A stretch of DNA of 64,000 bases from Pseudoalteromonas peptidolytica (GTDB lineage Bacteria; Pseudomonadota; Gammaproteobacteria; Enterobacterales; Alteromonadaceae), in NCBI RefSeq assembly GCF_012641745.1, contig NZ_WEHZ01000004.1, positions 62,001 to 126,000 on the forward strand. The letters run 5' to 3'. The translations under genes were made by a program, and so were the position numbers. Shown here piece after piece: positions 54,078-64,000 of the stretch (within the stretch, counting starts at the first letter, position 1; the number at the start of each line of letters is the position of its first letter). Below the pieces are notes generated by a model. The model saw only the letters and a program-made list of their open reading frames with translations. It was not told where the DNA came from and did no database searches.

Positions 54078-57000
54078 TTAAGCCACAGCAATGTGGCTTT
54101 TTTCTGTCATTAAGGCCAGAAACTCATTTTGTGGTAGCGGCTTTGAATAGTAATAGCCTTGACCAAAGTCGCATCCTGCTTGTTTTAGCAGTTGATGTTG
54201 AGTGGCTGTTTCGACGCCTTCAGCAATAACACGTAAGCCCAATCGATGTGCCATTAGAATGATGGTCTCACAAAGTGTTAAATCGTCTTCATTAGTGGCG
54301 ATACTGTCCACAAAGCGCTTATCTATTTTTACAAAATGGCAATCTAATTGTTGTAAATAAGCCAAAGAAGAATAACCGGTGCCAAAGTCATCAAGTGCAA
54401 ATTGAAAACCATGTTGTTTTAGTCGCTCAACACGTTGCTTAGTACGACTATCATTATGCAGCATCATACCTTCAGTAACTTCGAGCACGACTTGCTTTGC
54501 AGCGATGTTTAACGTGGTTAATTTGTCATGCCAAGATGCAAGTGTGCAGTTTTTCGCGGCAAATTGTACCGGAGATACATTAATACTTATTTGGGTATCA
54601 TGACCTAAGTGCTGTAACTGAGTCAGGGTATCCAGTGATTGTGTGAAAGCAAAATCACCAATATTGTGAATTAATTGGGTTTCTTCAGCTAAGGGAATAA
54701 ACTCAGCTGGGCTTACCATACCTTGCTCAGGATGACGCCATCGTATCAGTGCTTCTGCTTTTACAATATGGTTGTCATGCAATGACACAATCGGCTGATA
54801 GTGCATTTCAAACTGGCTGTGATTGAGCGCTGTTCGGATACCTTTAAGCATTTGCATTCTTGATTCTGCTACTTTTCGCAAAGTATCATCAAAGATGACA
54901 TAGCCGTTGCGGCCTTGTTGCTTCGCTCGATACATTGCTTGGTCGGCGGCTTTTAATAGTGACTCAGCGCCATTACCGTCGTTTGGGGTCGCGGCAATTC
55001 CAATACTCGCAGTAATGTGGCACTGCTCATCTTGGATCTCAAATGGCTGTTTTAATGCGGACTGAATTTGCGCGGCGAGTGCCTTACACTCGGTTTTATC
55101 CTTATCATCAGGTAGGACAAACACAAACTCATCACCACCAATACGTGATAAAAACGCCTGCGGTGAGATTTTTTTGAGCCGCTCGGCCACGGATTTTAGT
55201 AATAAATCACCGTAATAGTGACCTAAAGTATCGTTAATATCTTTAAAATTATCGAGATCTAGTAGTAATACAGCCGTGCGTCGTTTGCTACTATTAACTT
55301 GCTTTTTCAGGTGCTTTTTGAGGCCAACGCGATTGTGCAGATCTGTTAGTTCGTCAAAATGCGCCTGTCGCCAAATTAGCGCATCTTTTCGTTTTATTTC
55401 TGTAATATCGGTGAAAATAGCAACACGACGGTAGATCTCTCGATTCTTGTCATAGACACTGTCGATGGTTAACCACTCGGTATACAGTTCACCATTTTTC
55501 TTGCGATTAACGATTTCACCTTGCCAGCGACCATGTTCATTTAATTGTTTCCACATAAGTTTATAGAAGCTGTGATCATGCTGCCCAGAGCTTAGTATGG
55601 AGGTTGATTTACCTAATACTTCTGCACGGGTGTATCCTGTCACTTTAGTAAATGCAAGGTTAGCGTCTAATATAAAGCCATTAGCGTCGGTAATTATCAT
55701 GCACTCGCTACTGTTATTGTAAACTAGCGCCGCCAGATTTAAGGCTTCTTCTTGGTGTTTACGCTGACTAATATCACGAAAAATAAGCAGGGCTTGAGGG
55801 TGTGACTCAATCGCACACAGGCGACACTCAACAACTTGATTGGCTGTGGGGGAAAACTCCAGTTGTACGTAGGTGTCATCGTTTAACATCGCGAGCTCTG
55901 CACAGATCCTCTTGTATATATGCTCGGGCAACAGTGCCTCTAGGGTGTGAGCACCATCTGTGTAAGCACCATATCGAGACAAAATTTGTGCGTGTTGGTC
56001 TAGGCGTACATAACTATCTGGTAAGGCATTAATCAACGCTCTGACTACCGCGAGTCTGTGGTTGGCGTTATCTTCTGCGGCTAGCCTCGTTCTTGCCATG
56101 TGTGCAAAACGTTCAGCAATATGCTCAAACTCACTCGGTACTTTTGTAGCTTCAAAATCAGAGTCTTGTTTACCGGATTCTAATTTGGCAATGGCGTGCG
56201 TTAAAGTTCGTAATGGTTTAAGCAGTTGCTGTTTTAGCTGCCAATGTGTTTGCCAAAATAACAGGGCGACCACCGAAAAGAAAATCCCCAAGAATATGGC
56301 AAAGCGGTTGTCAATCTTGCTTAACTGAGATTCAAAATCAAAACTAAAATAAATTTGTAAAGCGCGGCCGCTGCTATCTAAAGGTTGTTTAACATAGACT
56401 AAGCGGTTGCCTTGTGGCGTTTTAAGTAAGGTTGCTTGCTGTTGCAAATTGCGAGGCCAAGCTGTACTTACAGCGCGACCAAGCTCAGCCTTAGAGGCTG
56501 GGTATTGTGCAATGATCTGATCTTTTGCATCAGCTATCATAACGCGCGTCCCAACAGGCAAAGGTAGTTTTGCAAGGGTTTGACTCCAATGAGTCAAGCC
56601 TTTTACGGCAACGAGCATAAACAAAAACTGCTGCTGTTGATCATAAATAGGCAGTGCAAAGTTCACGGTAGCGCGCTGCATGCTTCTGTCTATCTGGTAT
56701 TCACCGACACTGAATTTGGCGGTGCGCATGGCCGCTTTAAAATAGCCTCTGTCAGCAATATTAATGGCACCTTGTCCGGTTTGGTGCGTGGTGCAGAGAA
56801 CATCTCCTTGGGCGTTGACTATGCCTAGGTTCGCCAAATTTGGGCTGAGAAGCATCGCATGATACAAAAGGGCAGGGCAATTGCCATTGTCTACTTTAAG
56901 GTGGTCAATACGAGTCGATAATTGCTGCAACACAAGTTCTGTATCGGCAAGCTCTACCTGTTGGATAGCCGCAACCTGCTTAGCATAATGTAAAGCTTGC

Positions 57001-57191
57001 TGTGACTGTTGTGTTAACGCCTGCTGACGTTGCTCACATAATAAGAATAAAATAATGATCAAACATGGTAAGCAGAGTAGAACAAGTAAGCGATAAAATC
57101 GAAACTTTATTGAAGAATTTAGAATAATCCCACCTGTGGAGCTGATCAAAGAGCGCGAATGATACCGAATCCAAAGGGGACAACCAAGCAA
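54078..57191 (-). CDS. Cache-PAS-GGDEF-EAL cyclic-di-GMP protein
   Basis: About 1037 residues. One N-terminal helix (about 32-50) precedes a periplasmic double-Cache sensor to about residue 290, a second helix and a HAMP-like linker. PAS/PAC domains follow (one with NAAL-x-SSECMIITDANGFILDANLAFTKVTGY). Then come a GGDEF domain with intact GGDEF (SRIGGDEFVFV) and an EAL domain with EALIRW, DDFGTGYSSL and EGVETATQ. The motifs predict active cyclase and phosphodiesterase sites. The start is uncertain: the frame begins at a TTG with no good ribosome site, and a start nearer 57120 is possible. Confidence 0.9.
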   Translation of the reverse strand: MLGCPLWIRYHSRSLISSTGGIILNSSIKFRFYRLLVLLCLPCLIIILFLLCEQRQQALTQQSQQALHYAKQVAAIQQVELADTELVLQQLSTRIDHLKVDNGNCPALLYHAMLLSPNLANLGIVNAQGDVLCTTHQTGQGAINIADRGYFKAAMRTAKFSVGEYQIDRSMQRATVNFALPIYDQQQQFLFMLVAVKGLTHWSQTLAKLPLPVGTRVMIADAKDQIIAQYPASKAELGRAVSTAWPRNLQQQATLLKTPQGNRLVYVKQPLDSSGRALQIYFSFDFESQLSKIDNRFAIFLGIFFSVVALLFWQTHWQLKQQLLKPLRTLTHAIAKLESGKQDSDFEATKVPSEFEHIAERFAHMARTRLAAEDNANHRLAVVRALINALPDSYVRLDQHAQILSRYGAYTDGAHTLEALLPEHIYKRICAELAMLNDDTYVQLEFSPTANQVVECRLCAIESHPQALLIFRDISQRKHQEEALNLAALVYNNSSECMIITDANGFILDANLAFTKVTGYTRAEVLGKSTSILSSGQHDHSFYKLMWKQLNEHGRWQGEIVNRKKNGELYTEWLTIDSVYDKNREIYRRVAIFTDITEIKRKDALIWRQAHFDELTDLHNRVGLKKHLKKQVNSSKRRTAVLLLDLDNFKDINDTLGHYYGDLLLKSVAERLKKISPQAFLSRIGGDEFVFVLPDDKDKTECKALAAQIQSALKQPFEIQDEQCHITASIGIAATPNDGNGAESLLKAADQAMYRAKQQGRNGYVIFDDTLRKVAESRMQMLKGIRTALNHSQFEMHYQPIVSLHDNHIVKAEALIRWRHPEQGMVSPAEFIPLAEETQLIHNIGDFAFTQSLDTLTQLQHLGHDTQISINVSPVQFAAKNCTLASWHDKLTTLNIAAKQVVLEVTEGMMLHNDSRTKQRVERLKQHGFQFALDDFGTGYSSLAYLQQLDCHFVKIDKRFVDSIATNEDDLTLCETIILMAHRLGLRVIAEGVETATQHQLLKQAGCDFGQGYYYSKPLPQNEFLALMTEKSHIAVA
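54080..54103 (+). terminator. Rho-independent terminator inside the convergent gene end
   Basis: AAGCCACA and TGTGGCTT pair around GCAA, then TTTT. It serves the phosphatase gene and also encodes the last residues (SHIAVA) of the opposing gene. Confidence 0.85.
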
Positions 57192-57400
57192 ATTTGCATA
57201 AATAATTCACTGTTTTTGGGACTGTCACACTCTCCTTGAAGTTAGGAATTTTTAATTTCTAATTTTAAAGTATGAGATGATTATCAAGTCAAAATTATTG
57301 GTGTTTTTTCTGTTCTCCACTTTTTTCCACCAAATTCATGATCTTCCACAAATCCCGCGATTTTTCTGGCTTGCAAAGGTGTTAAAGGTACCGACTTAGC
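57192..57400. other. Intergenic region upstream of the mra promoter
   Basis: No gene seen. The sequence is AT-rich and should contain the promoter of the divergent cyclic-di-GMP gene. Confidence 0.5.
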
Positions 57401-57430
57401 TTGACAAAAGTGCTTGTCAAGCCCTAAACT
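57401..57430 (+). promoter_or_regulatory. Sigma-70 promoter of the mra/dcw cluster
   Basis: TTGACA (57401-57406), 18 bp, TAAACT (57425-57430). The MraZ-box repeats begin 9 bp after it, just past the expected start. Confidence 0.75.
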
Positions 57431-57438
57431 GTTCTTCT

Positions 57439-57473
57439 GTGGTAAAAAGTGGGTTTTAGTGGTTCAAACTGGA
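57439..57473 (+). promoter_or_regulatory. MraZ operator: four direct repeats
   Basis: GTGGT (57439), GTGGG (57449), GTGGT (57459) and CTGGA (57469) are at exact 10-bp intervals. MraZ binds such direct GTGGG-type repeats before its own gene and represses the cluster. Confidence 0.8.
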
Positions 57474-57500
57474 TCAGCCAACTTATAAATAGGGTCACTC

Positions 57501-57959
57501 ATGTTTCGAGGTGCAAGTTCGCTAGCTTTGGATGACAAAGGGCGCTTTGCGGTACCAACCAAGTACCGTCAACCGCTGCTGTCTGAAGCTCAGGGGACGG
57601 TTATTTGTACTATTGCGATCAATGAACCTTGTTTGTGGCTTTACCCACTCACCGAATGGCTAGAAATTGAGACCAAATTAAGTCGCATCTCTAACACCAA
57701 TCCCAGAGTAAGGCGCTGGCAACGCATGTTGCTCGGTCATGCTACAGAATACCAACTAGATAAAAACGGCAGAATTTTATTAGCTCCGGCACTACGAGCA
57801 CATGCACAGCTTGGGAAAAAAATTATGCTAGTTGGATTGCTAAATAAATTTGAAATTTGGGATGAAGAACGCTGGTATCAGCAAATGCAAGCAGATACTG
57901 AAATTGAACATTCAGGAAACTTTGAGGAAAGCCCTGAATTGGAAAACTTTTCCTTGTAG
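57501..57959 (+). CDS. mraZ: Transcriptional regulator MraZ
   Basis: A 152-residue protein with two AbrB-like MraZ domains, each with the DxxGRxxxP motif: [14 protein letters not shown] near residue 10 and [14 protein letters not shown] near 90. It forms a ring that binds the repeats at 57439 and represses the cluster. It is the first gene, 14 bp before rsmH. Confidence 0.97.
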   Translation: MFRGASSLALDDKGRFAVPTKYRQPLLSEAQGTVICTIAINEPCLWLYPLTEWLEIETKLSRISNTNPRVRRWQRMLLGHATEYQLDKNGRILLAPALRAHAQLGKKIMLVGLLNKFEIWDEERWYQQMQADTEIEHSGNFEESPELENFSL

Positions 57960-57973
57960 GGGTAGATAAATTA

Positions 57974-58906
57974 ATGAGCGAAGAGTTTAAGCATATTTCG
58001 GTGTTAATGGCCGAGACATTAGATGCTCTAGCAATCAATCCCGAAGGTATTTATATCGACGGAACATTTGGACGAGGTGGGCACTCAGGCGAAATCCTCA
58101 AGCGATTAACCTCTGGGCGTTTGCAAGCGATTGATCAGGATCCTCAAGCGATCAAAGCTGCTCAGAAGTTTGCTGATGATACGCGCTTTGCAATCGCGCG
58201 CAGTCGTTTTTCAGAAATAAAATCAGTCGCTGAAGAGGCTGGAATTTTAGGTCAAGTCGACGGTATTTTACTGGATATAGGCGTGTCTTCTCCTCAACTT
58301 GACGATGCCGATCGTGGTTTTAGTTTTATGAAAGACGGGCCACTGGATATGCGGATGGATCCTGATTCGGGTCGAAGTGCTGCTCAATGGCTCGCTGAAG
58401 CTGAGCTAGAAGAAATGGTGTTTGTGATAAAAAAATACGGTGAAGAGAAGTTTGCCACCCGTATTGCACGTAAAATCATCGAAACACGCGAGCACACCGC
58501 AATTACCACCACGGCGCAATTAGCGCAATTAATTGATGATGCTGTGCCTGTAAAAGATAAGCACAAGCACCCCGCAACTCGCACTTTTCAAGCTATTCGA
58601 ATTTACATTAACAGTGAGTTAGAAGAAATTCAGACGGCATTGCAAGCCTCCCTAGCGGTATTAAAACCTGGTGGGCGGTTAGTGGTGATCTCGTTCCATT
58701 CCTTAGAAGATCGTATCGTAAAGCAGTTTATCAAGAAGCAGAGTAAGGGAGAGGCGATACCCAGAGGTCTGCCTTTAACGGATGAACAACTTAAACAAAA
58801 TCTCACCTTAAAGGCCGTGGGTAAAGCCATTAAACCGAGCGATCAAGAGATTGCACTGAACCCACGCTCTCGCAGCTCGGTATTGCGAGTGGCGGAGAAG
58901 CTCTAA
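57974..58906 (+). CDS. rsmH: 16S rRNA (cytosine-N4)-methyltransferase RsmH
   Basis: A 310-residue SAM methylase. [13 protein letters not shown] opens it, [13 protein letters not shown] is the SAM loop, and [18 protein letters not shown] and [15 protein letters not shown] are family signatures. It methylates C1402 of 16S rRNA. It overlaps ftsL by one base (TAATG). Confidence 0.98.
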   Translation: MSEEFKHISVLMAETLDALAINPEGIYIDGTFGRGGHSGEILKRLTSGRLQAIDQDPQAIKAAQKFADDTRFAIARSRFSEIKSVAEEAGILGQVDGILLDIGVSSPQLDDADRGFSFMKDGPLDMRMDPDSGRSAAQWLAEAELEEMVFVIKKYGEEKFATRIARKIIETREHTAITTTAQLAQLIDDAVPVKDKHKHPATRTFQAIRIYINSELEEIQTALQASLAVLKPGGRLVVISFHSLEDRIVKQFIKKQSKGEAIPRGLPLTDEQLKQNLTLKAVGKAIKPSDQEIALNPRSRSSVLRVAEKL

Positions 58907-59229
58907 TGAATGCCAGCAAGCAACGCCAACCGAATCTGTTTGTCGAAATTAGCCACTTCTTAATTTCTAATAAGCTGACGGCGTTGTTGCTGGTGACGAT
59001 CTTGATTTCTGCACTTTGTGTTGTTCAGATCACACATTTAACTAGGCAACAATTAATACTACAAGATGAGCTATTACAGCAACGTGATGAATTAGATCTG
59101 CAATGGCGTTACCTCGTTGTTGAAGAGGAATTTTATTCACAGCATGCAAGGATTGAAGAGATTGCCAAAATGCAGCTAGAAATGAAACGTCCAACAAGTA
59201 AAGACGAACAGGTGATTGTGCTGCCATGA
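58906..59229 (+). CDS. ftsL: Cell division protein FtsL
   Basis: A 107-residue single-pass protein: a cytoplasmic start, a helix (about residues 24-43), then a periplasmic coiled coil (LTRQQLILQDELLQQRDEL) ending KRPTSKDEQVIVLP. With FtsB and FtsQ it recruits and activates FtsWI at the septum. Size and place in the cluster fix the call. It overlaps ftsI by 4 bp. Confidence 0.95.
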   Translation: MNASKQRQPNLFVEISHFLISNKLTALLLVTILISALCVVQITHLTRQQLILQDELLQQRDELDLQWRYLVVEEEFYSQHARIEEIAKMQLEMKRPTSKDEQVIVLP

Positions 59230-61040
59230 ATAAGCCAAAGCAAAAGACTCAATCAATCATCACTTGGCGCTTTGCGCTGGTATGTGGCGTGATGCTTATG
59301 GTTTTTATGACTTTGGTCGCACGAGCGGCATTTTTGCAAGTCATAGAGCCTGATAAAGCGATTAAAGAAAACGAAAAGCGTACAGTTCGTGTTGAAAAGT
59401 TAAATGTTCAGCGCGGGATGATTTTTGACCGAAATGGCAAAGAGCTAGCGGTAAGCGTACCTGTGGTAAGTGTGTATGCTGATCCTTTGGCGATCGATAA
59501 AGCGTTGGCAAAAAAGGTACTCCGTAAAGCTCGCAAAGAGGGAGAAGACCACAAGGCATTGGCACAAAATGAGCCAGAGCTGACATTGCGAAAACAAGCT
59601 TGGTATGACGATGAGATCCGTTGGAAAGAACTAGCCGATGTGCTCAGGCTAAAACCACAAAGTGTAGATGAACGGCTTAGGGGAGACCCAAGCCGTCGTT
59701 TTGTTTATTTAAAGCGGCAAGTGACAGCAGTCGTCGCTAATTATATTCGTCAAATGCGCCTACCAGGCGTTCACCTGCTTGATGAGTCTAAGCGCTTTTA
59801 CCCAAGTGGTGAAGTCACGGCACATATGATAGGTGTAACCGATATTGACGGCAAAGGTATTGAAGGTGTGGAGCGGATGTTTGATTCTGCACTCACCGGC
59901 ACTGCTGGTAAACGAACAATCCGTAAAGATGCTCAAGGCCGTGAGGTTCAGGTTTTATCTGAAGAACAACGGGTTGAGCCTGAAGATGTGTACTTAAGTA
60001 TTGATTTACGTATTCAAGCCATCGCATACCGAGCGCTCAAATCCGCAGTTTTGAGCTACAAGGCGACTTCTGGCTCAGCAATAGTAGTAGATGTTCACAC
60101 TGGTGAAATTTTAGCTTTAGTAAACAGTCCAAGTTTTAATCCTAATGATCTGAGCACGGCAGCGCCCTATAAACGTCGTAATCGCGCCATGACAGACTTA
60201 TTTGAGCCAGGTTCAACACTAAAGCCTTTGGCGGTGTTAGCAGGATTACATTATGGCGCAATCCAAGCTAATGACACGATAAATACACACCCTGGTTGGA
60301 TGAACTTAAGTGGTGGGTTAGTTAAAGATACACGTAATAATGGGGAGCTAAGCCTCAGAGAAATTCTTAAAATCTCCAGTAATATGGGGGTGGCTAAAAT
60401 TTCGCAAATGCTACCGAAAGAAGCATTCATCAATTTATATCAACAAGCTGGTTTTGGCGAACCGACAGGGTCAAATATGATTGGTGAAAGCGCCGGATTG
60501 TTTTATCCAAACCGTCGCTGGTCTAACTTCGAAATAGCAACCTTGTCCTATGGCTACGCGGTTTCTGTGAGTACGGCACAAATGGCAAGGTTATATGCCA
60601 TGTTTGGCGCTGGGGGCATATTGAGACCTTTGACCATAGTGAAGCAAGACGAAGTCCCAGAGGGGAGACGTATATTTAGCGAGCAAGATACTCAAGCTGT
60701 AGTGGAAATGATGGAATCTGTGTTTGAGCGTGGCGGCACCGCCCATAACGTAAAAGTTGATGGGTATCGCGCTGCGGGGAAAACCGGTACTTCAGAAAAA
60801 GCAGTAGCAGGCGGCTATGGTGATGAGTATGTCGGTTATTTCGCGGGGGTTGCACCGGTGAGCGATCCGCGACTTGCGGTGGTTGTTATGGTTAATGAGC
60901 CAGCAGGTGATGTTTATTACGGCGGCCAAACTGCGGGACCGGCTTTTGCAGAAATCATGTCTAATGCACTAAGAATTTTAAATGTAGCGCCAGATAAAGG
61001 GCGTGTAGCGTATGTTTCAGGAGCCGATAATGATGCGTGA
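59226..61040 (+). CDS. ftsI: Septal peptidoglycan transpeptidase FtsI (PBP3)
   Basis: A 604-residue class B penicillin-binding protein: one N-terminal helix (about 15-38), the dimerisation domain with RGMIFDRNGKELAVS, and a transpeptidase with EPGSTLK (SxxK), KISSN (SxN) and AAGKTGTSEK (KTGT). It crosslinks septal peptidoglycan. Its end overlaps the murE start. Confidence 0.98.
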   Translation: MNKPKQKTQSIITWRFALVCGVMLMVFMTLVARAAFLQVIEPDKAIKENEKRTVRVEKLNVQRGMIFDRNGKELAVSVPVVSVYADPLAIDKALAKKVLRKARKEGEDHKALAQNEPELTLRKQAWYDDEIRWKELADVLRLKPQSVDERLRGDPSRRFVYLKRQVTAVVANYIRQMRLPGVHLLDESKRFYPSGEVTAHMIGVTDIDGKGIEGVERMFDSALTGTAGKRTIRKDAQGREVQVLSEEQRVEPEDVYLSIDLRIQAIAYRALKSAVLSYKATSGSAIVVDVHTGEILALVNSPSFNPNDLSTAAPYKRRNRAMTDLFEPGSTLKPLAVLAGLHYGAIQANDTINTHPGWMNLSGGLVKDTRNNGELSLREILKISSNMGVAKISQMLPKEAFINLYQQAGFGEPTGSNMIGESAGLFYPNRRWSNFEIATLSYGYAVSVSTAQMARLYAMFGAGGILRPLTIVKQDEVPEGRRIFSEQDTQAVVEMMESVFERGGTAHNVKVDGYRAAGKTGTSEKAVAGGYGDEYVGYFAGVAPVSDPRLAVVVMVNEPAGDVYYGGQTAGPAFAEIMSNALRILNVAPDKGRVAYVSGADNDA

Positions 61041-62496
61041 TTTGGCTCAAATATTAAGTGAATTTGGAGTCAATACTCATACTATTGAAGTTAAGAACTT
61101 ACGAATTGATAGTAGAGCGATTGAACCTGGAGATTGCTTTATTGCGTTACAGGGGCATACCCAAAACGGCGCTAAATATGCTGCCAGTGCAATTGCGCAA
61201 GGAGCTAAGTGCGTATTAGCTGAAACAGCAAGTGAACCAAATGTGGCACCAGAGCAGGTTATTTTTGTGGATAACCTAACTGAGAAACTAGGGGCTATCG
61301 CTGCCCAATTTTATTGCCAGCCAAGCAAAAAGCTGAAATTAACAGGGGTGACCGGTACCAACGGCAAGTCTACGACTACTGCCATGATTGCTAATTTAGC
61401 CACTTTAATTGGCCGCGCAGGAGCGGTGGTTGGGACTCTTGGCTTTGGTCATCCTGATACACTTATTCCATTGGCAAATACCACGCCATCAAATGTCGAC
61501 TTACAACGTATTCTCGCTACGTTGAGCCGCGATTTTACGCACGTAGCTATGGAGGTTTCCTCTCACGGTTTAGTTCAGGGGCGCGTTGATGAGTGTAACT
61601 TTGATGTGGCGATTTTCACTAACCTGACTCGTGATCACCTTGATTATCATGGTGATATGCAAAGCTACGCAGAAGCCAAAAAATTACTTTTTACTCGTTG
61701 TGCGCCTAAGCACAAGGTCATCAACATTGATGACGAGGTTGGCGCTAGCTGGGCGCATGCCCTCAATGATGAAACTCTCGTTGCTTACGGGCGCTGGGAT
61801 GCAAAACATGCGTTCAAGCAATACGTATTTTTTGATGCAGTATCAACACATCCGCATGGTTTGAGCGCGACATTAAAAACCAGCTGGGGTGAGTGTCAAA
61901 TTAACGTGCCACTCTATGGTGAGTTTAACCTGTATAACTTAACTGCTGCGTTTGCCAGCTTACTCCTTCAAGGAGAAAGTCTCGAAACACTAGCCTGTGC
62001 CTGCGTTAAATTATCGCCGGTAGCTGGGCGTATGGAGCCTTATAGTGCACCAGAAAAGCCAACTTGTATTGTCGATTATGCCCATACCCCCGACGCTTTA
62101 GCGCTAGCGTTACAAGCATTACGTGCACATGTCCCAGGCGAACTTATCTGTGTGTTTGGGTGTGGTGGTGATAGAGACAAAGGCAAACGTCCTGAGATGG
62201 CCCGAGCGGCGGAAAAGTTTGCGGATAAATTGGTGATCACCAGTGACAATCCTCGCAGTGAAGATCCTAATGTAATCATTGCAGATATTAAGGCAGGACT
62301 CATCAACCCTGAGTATGCTGTCTGCCAGCCAGATAGAGGGCTGGCCATTCAACACGCGATAGCGCTGGCTGATAAAAATAGTGTGGTGTTGATCGCGGGT
62401 AAAGGTCATGAAGATTATCAGATTATAGGTACTGAGCGCATTGATTTTTGCGATAGGCAATGTGTTACAGCGATTTTAAAAGGGGAAAAGGCATGA
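61030..62496 (+). CDS. murE: UDP-MurNAc-tripeptide synthetase MurE (meso-diaminopimelate-adding)
   Basis: A 488-residue ligase. ATG 61030 has GGAG at 6-bp spacing and lies inside the ftsI end. GVTGTNGKSTTTAM is the ATP loop, MEVSSHGLVQGR and YAHTPDALALAL are Mur signatures, and SDNPRSEDP contains the DNPR motif that selects meso-diaminopimelate. It adds the third residue of the stem peptide in the cytoplasm. It overlaps murF in ATGA. Confidence 0.97.
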   Translation: MMRDLAQILSEFGVNTHTIEVKNLRIDSRAIEPGDCFIALQGHTQNGAKYAASAIAQGAKCVLAETASEPNVAPEQVIFVDNLTEKLGAIAAQFYCQPSKKLKLTGVTGTNGKSTTTAMIANLATLIGRAGAVVGTLGFGHPDTLIPLANTTPSNVDLQRILATLSRDFTHVAMEVSSHGLVQGRVDECNFDVAIFTNLTRDHLDYHGDMQSYAEAKKLLFTRCAPKHKVINIDDEVGASWAHALNDETLVAYGRWDAKHAFKQYVFFDAVSTHPHGLSATLKTSWGECQINVPLYGEFNLYNLTAAFASLLLQGESLETLACACVKLSPVAGRMEPYSAPEKPTCIVDYAHTPDALALALQALRAHVPGELICVFGCGGDRDKGKRPEMARAAEKFADKLVITSDNPRSEDPNVIIADIKAGLINPEYAVCQPDRGLAIQHAIALADKNSVVLIAGKGHEDYQIIGTERIDFCDRQCVTAILKGEKA

Positions 62497-63887
62497 TCAA
62501 GATGGATTTCTCTTGGCTTGCAGCAGTCTTAAAAACCTCTTACAACGGGGAGAATTTGGCAGTCGCTAACATCAATACGGACACCAGAACCATTGAGTCT
62601 GGAGAAGTATTTTTAGCGCTTAAAGGGCCTAACTTTGATGGCCATCGCTTTTTGGAAGTGGCTAAGGCGCGGGGCGCGATAGCGGCTATTGTATCTTGCC
62701 CCGATGAAGATATTGATTTAGTGCAGTTTGTCGTTGATGACACCCGTATTGCTTTAGGTCAAATTGGTAAAGCTGTGATTGACACTGTGGCGCCTAAAAC
62801 CATTGCGATCACCGGCAGTGTTGGAAAAACCACGGTAAAGGAAATGTGCGCTGCTATTTTAGCGCAAAAAGGCAAAGTGTTAGCAACAAAAGGTAATTTT
62901 AACAATGATATAGGTGTTCCTTTAACCTTGCTGCGGTTGACTGAAGAAGATCAATATGCAGTGGTTGAATTAGGTGCTAATCATTTAGGGGAAATAGCCT
63001 ATACCACCGCGCTCGTGAGTCCTGATGTTGCCACTGTATGCAACGTTGCACCTGCACACATTGAAGGGTTTGGCTCAATAGATGGTGTAGGTAAAGCCAA
63101 AGGGGAAATCTTTTCAGGCCTAAAGGTAAATGGTGTCGCTGTGATTAACGCTGATAGCGATTACGCTGCGATGTGGCAAGAAAACCTAACTGTCACGAAT
63201 GTTAAACGTTATAGCTTGCATGAACAGCTCGACATATGGGTGGACGAGGTGGCGCTAGACGAGTTGGCTAGACCTACCTTTAAGTTATGCCGAGACAACC
63301 AGAGTGTCAGGGTTAGCTTACCACTTTCAGGACAACACAATGTCAGTAATGCGCTCATTGCTGCGGCGTTAACAACTGAGTTAGGTGCCAGTCTTGAAGA
63401 AGTGGCTACGGGTCTTGCACAGATGGCTGAAGTGAAAGGCCGAGTCAACATGATCCAAGTGTCAGATACGCTACGAGTTGTTGATGATACTTACAATGCC
63501 AATGTCAAGTCGGTCAATGCCGCCATTGATTTACTGGCTTCGATGTCAGGATATAAAGTATTAGCGCTAGGTGATATGGCTGAGCTTGGTGAAGGGGCTC
63601 GTGAGTATCACAAAGAAGTAGGCGAGTACGCGAAACAGCAAGGCATTGATGAGTTGTTTTCTTTGGGGGTGCTAAGTAGTAGCGCCAGTAATGTATTTGA
63701 AAAACCAAATCGTCATTTCTCCACAAGAGAAAGTTTGATGAAGGCGTTAAAAGTAGTGTTGGCTGAGCAATCAGGCCGATGCACGGTCATTGTAAAAGGA
63801 TCACGTAGCGCGCGGATGGAATTGCTGGTTGAAGAATTAGTAAACGCTGGCCAGTCGGATAGCGAGACAGGAGAAGTAACATGTTAG
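62493..63887 (+). CDS. murF: UDP-MurNAc-tripeptide D-Ala-D-Ala ligase MurF
   Basis: A 464-residue ligase. The start ATG 62493 is preceded by GGGGAAAAGG; a frame start at 62460 would overlap murE further and lacks a site. [13 protein letters not shown] is the ATP loop, [11 protein letters not shown] and [11 protein letters not shown] are family motifs. It completes the pentapeptide precursor. Its last 7 bp overlap mraY. Confidence 0.97.
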   Translation: MIKMDFSWLAAVLKTSYNGENLAVANINTDTRTIESGEVFLALKGPNFDGHRFLEVAKARGAIAAIVSCPDEDIDLVQFVVDDTRIALGQIGKAVIDTVAPKTIAITGSVGKTTVKEMCAAILAQKGKVLATKGNFNNDIGVPLTLLRLTEEDQYAVVELGANHLGEIAYTTALVSPDVATVCNVAPAHIEGFGSIDGVGKAKGEIFSGLKVNGVAVINADSDYAAMWQENLTVTNVKRYSLHEQLDIWVDEVALDELARPTFKLCRDNQSVRVSLPLSGQHNVSNALIAAALTTELGASLEEVATGLAQMAEVKGRVNMIQVSDTLRVVDDTYNANVKSVNAAIDLLASMSGYKVLALGDMAELGEGAREYHKEVGEYAKQQGIDELFSLGVLSSSASNVFEKPNRHFSTRESLMKALKVVLAEQSGRCTVIVKGSRSARMELLVEELVNAGQSDSETGEVTC

Positions 63888-64000
63888 TTTGGCTAGCCGA
63901 GTATCTTACCCAATACTATTCGGGGTTTAACGTTTTTTCTTACCTCACTTTAAGAGCGATTTTAGGTATTTTAACAGCCTTGATGATCTCTTTATATTTC
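63881..64000 (+). CDS. mraY: Phospho-MurNAc-pentapeptide transferase MraY, 3' end outside window
   Basis: The 40 visible residues begin [19 protein letters not shown] and [19 protein letters not shown], the N-terminus and first helix of MraY, in the standard position after murF. GGAG lies 9 bp before the ATG. The rest is beyond the window. Confidence 0.92.
   Translation, partial: MLVWLAEYLTQYYSGFNVFSYLTLRAILGILTALMISLYF

Overview
The window is a 64 kb chromosomal segment of a marine gammaproteobacterium of the order Alteromonadales, most likely Pseudoalteromonas. This rests on gene content and order (accBC-aroQ, groESL, the EF-P modification genes, rnr-rlmB, the mra/dcw cluster), moderate GC, frequent TonB and sensory genes, and short dispersed repeats. 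The genus is an inference; no search was run.

Layout. 1-8893: the end of a nonribosomal peptide cluster. It holds the last module of an NRPS (adenylation, carrier, thioesterase), a SyrP/TauD-like dioxygenase, a lipoprotein serine hydrolase, a DUF697 membrane protein, a small membrane protein, a SyrD/PvdE-type exporter and a coupled SPFH protein. 8894-9101: a dispersed inverted-repeat element, also found at 21181-21380 and in minimal form at 47937-47966. 9227-13300: accessory DNA, with a DUF6765-like gene, a C-protein-controlled type II restriction-modification system (methylase like YhdJ, so probably ATGCAT), and a CAU-anticodon tRNA preceded by two tRNA 5'-end fragments behind one strong promoter. 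13631-32729: mostly housekeeping genes: accC, accB, aroQ, dsbD, cutA, fxsA, groESL with a sigma-32 promoter, epmB, efp, epmA, a chemoreceptor, a glycerophosphodiesterase, a DMT exporter, a DesK/DesR-like pair and a hybrid kinase. 33085-41052: rnr, rlmB, a REP/BIME tandem array, yjjG, yjjX, prkB, a beta-propeller protein and galE.

41336-50854: a phosphonate (2-aminoethylphosphonate, AEP) catabolic locus. A TonB receptor, an MFS-type permease, phnX, an aminophosphonate oxidoreductase, a PhnZ-like HD oxygenase and a GntR/UTRA regulator lie on the minus strand. phnW lies on the plus strand, separated by REP repeats and an IS3 remnant. Near-identical UTRA-type operators precede phnW and the receptor gene, and Pho-box-like repeats lie upstream of both, so phosphate starvation and substrate sensing appear to be combined. 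A Pho box also precedes the nearby lipoprotein alkaline phosphatase (52396-54060).

54078-64000: a large Cache-PAS-GGDEF-EAL protein, then the start of the division and cell wall cluster: mraZ, rsmH, ftsL, ftsI, murE, murF and the start of mraY. This cluster has a sigma-70 promoter and four MraZ-box repeats at 10-bp spacing.

The most unusual parts are the tRNA gene with two upstream decoy 5' halves, the Pho plus UTRA control of a complete outer-membrane-to-cytoplasm phosphonate route, the exporter-SPFH pair behind the NRPS, and the families of small palindromic repeats.
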